Shown: positions 63,747-64,000 of the stretch, piece after piece | Position numbering within the stretch: the stretch's first letter is position 1 | How the letters are laid out: the number at the start of each line of letters is the position of its first letter | Translations under genes and position numbers: made by a program | Notes under the pieces: model-generated | Database searches by the model: none | Told to the model about the DNA's origin: nothing | Seen by the model: only the letters and a program-made list of their open reading frames with translations | Source: Sphingobium indicum B90A | Lineage (GTDB): Bacteria; Pseudomonadota; Alphaproteobacteria; Sphingomonadales; Sphingomonadaceae | Direction: 5' to 3' | Assembly (NCBI RefSeq): GCF_000264945.2 | Contig: NZ_CP013070.1 | Location: 3,242,501-3,306,500 of the forward strand | DNA length: 64,000 nucleotides

Positions 63747-64000
63747 TTATCGGCCTGTCTTCGCACCAAGGCAAGCGACCAGGCGGCGGACCTGGAAGCG
63801 GGTCTCCGCGAAGGTCGTCCCCGTGTGGATGATATAATCCGCCCGCCGCCGCTTTTCGGCATCGGGCGTTTGCAGATGGACAATCCGGCGGAATTTCGCA
63901 GCGGTCATGCCGGGCCGGGCCAGGACTCGCTTGCGCTGCTTCCAGGCCGGGGCCGTGACGACGATGACGCCCGCCAGCTTGCGATCGCCATGCCTCTCGA
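63747..64000 (-). CDS. coaE: Dephospho-CoA kinase, 3' part (5' end outside the window)
   Basis: The last 84 codons of CoaE read from the window edge to TAA 63747: VIVVTAPAWKQRKRVLARPG, MTAAKFRRIVHLQTPDAEKR, RADYIIHTG and TRFQVRRLVACLG. These are the conserved C-terminal blocks of the enzyme that adds the 3' phosphate of CoA. The P-loop and N-terminus lie beyond the window. Confidence 0.95.
   Translation of the reverse strand, partial: ERHGDRKLAGVIVVTAPAWKQRKRVLARPGMTAAKFRRIVHLQTPDAEKRRRADYIIHTGTTFAETRFQVRRLVACLGAKTGR

Overview
The window is a 64 kb piece of chromosome from a GC-rich alphaproteobacterium, most likely a sphingomonad of the Sphingobium/Sphingomonas group. The evidence is conserved alphaproteobacterial gene order: DUF4167-prmC-prfA-hisS, DUF3576-leuS-lptE-holA, DUF6489-mnmE-mnmG-rsmG-parA-parB, and coaE-dnaQ with hpf-ptsN. 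A large TonB-dependent receptor, parS palindromes of the TGTTCCACGTGGAACA type, GTTC-N7-GTTC LexA boxes and several dispersed hairpin repeats agree with this. No rRNA, tRNA, CRISPR array, insertion sequence or prophage was found. Most of the window is housekeeping DNA.

Layout. 0-7.4 kb: a polysaccharide flippase, a CBS protein, a YciA thioesterase, then DUF4167 and the translation cluster prmC-prfA-hisS. 7.5-16.4 kb: an M61 peptidase, pyrophosphatase, an ankyrin protein, a SCO/YcgN/YgjP-type run, a MocR regulator facing yczE, and small envelope proteins. 16.5-21.6 kb: gyrB-tag-lipoprotein, an exported Phe-ending protein and DUF3576. 21.6-31.9 kb: leuS-lptE-holA, msrB, a class A penicillin-binding protein, a double-DTG aspartic protease, rho and a TerC-type membrane protein. 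32.2-35 kb: PhyH-type dioxygenase, quinone oxidoreductase, dienelactone hydrolase. 35.2-41 kb: tRNA U34 modification genes plus the parABS segregation locus. 41-48 kb: PepN, an Mla-type lipid transport operon, a HAD phosphatase. 48-55 kb: 2-hydroxyacid dehydrogenase, a trans-sulfuration enzyme, a ligase-associated helicase, trhO and pdeM. 55-64 kb: TonB receptor, PLP homeostasis protein, a degenerate ThiE/TenI protein, mmcB, a SleB-type cell wall hydrolase, DUF1491, hotdog thioesterase, ptsN, hpf, dnaQ and the 3' end of coaE.

How the genes work together. Chromosome segregation (parA, parB and three parS sites inside the cluster), replication (gyrB, holA, dnaQ) and DNA repair (tag, mmcB, pdeM, helicase) are well represented. 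mmcB and pdeM each carry an exact LexA-type box at the promoter or start codon, so they are probably damage-inducible. Envelope biogenesis is served by lptE, the Mla operon, the penicillin-binding protein, the SleB hydrolase and several lipoproteins.

Most unusual observations. (1) The last ~125 codons of hisS are about 45% GC against about 65% nearby and encode an atypical anticodon-binding end, which suggests a chimeric gene. (2) The gene-poor 53.2-53.65 kb stretch carries a canonical UUCG-loop terminator on the minus strand, a possible small-RNA locus. (3) A ~92 bp two-hairpin intergenic element occurs twice, in opposite orientation, 22 kb apart. No clearly new multi-gene system is visible. 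Start codons were chosen by eye from Shine-Dalgarno sequences, signal peptides, overlaps and family starts, and are uncertain where stated.
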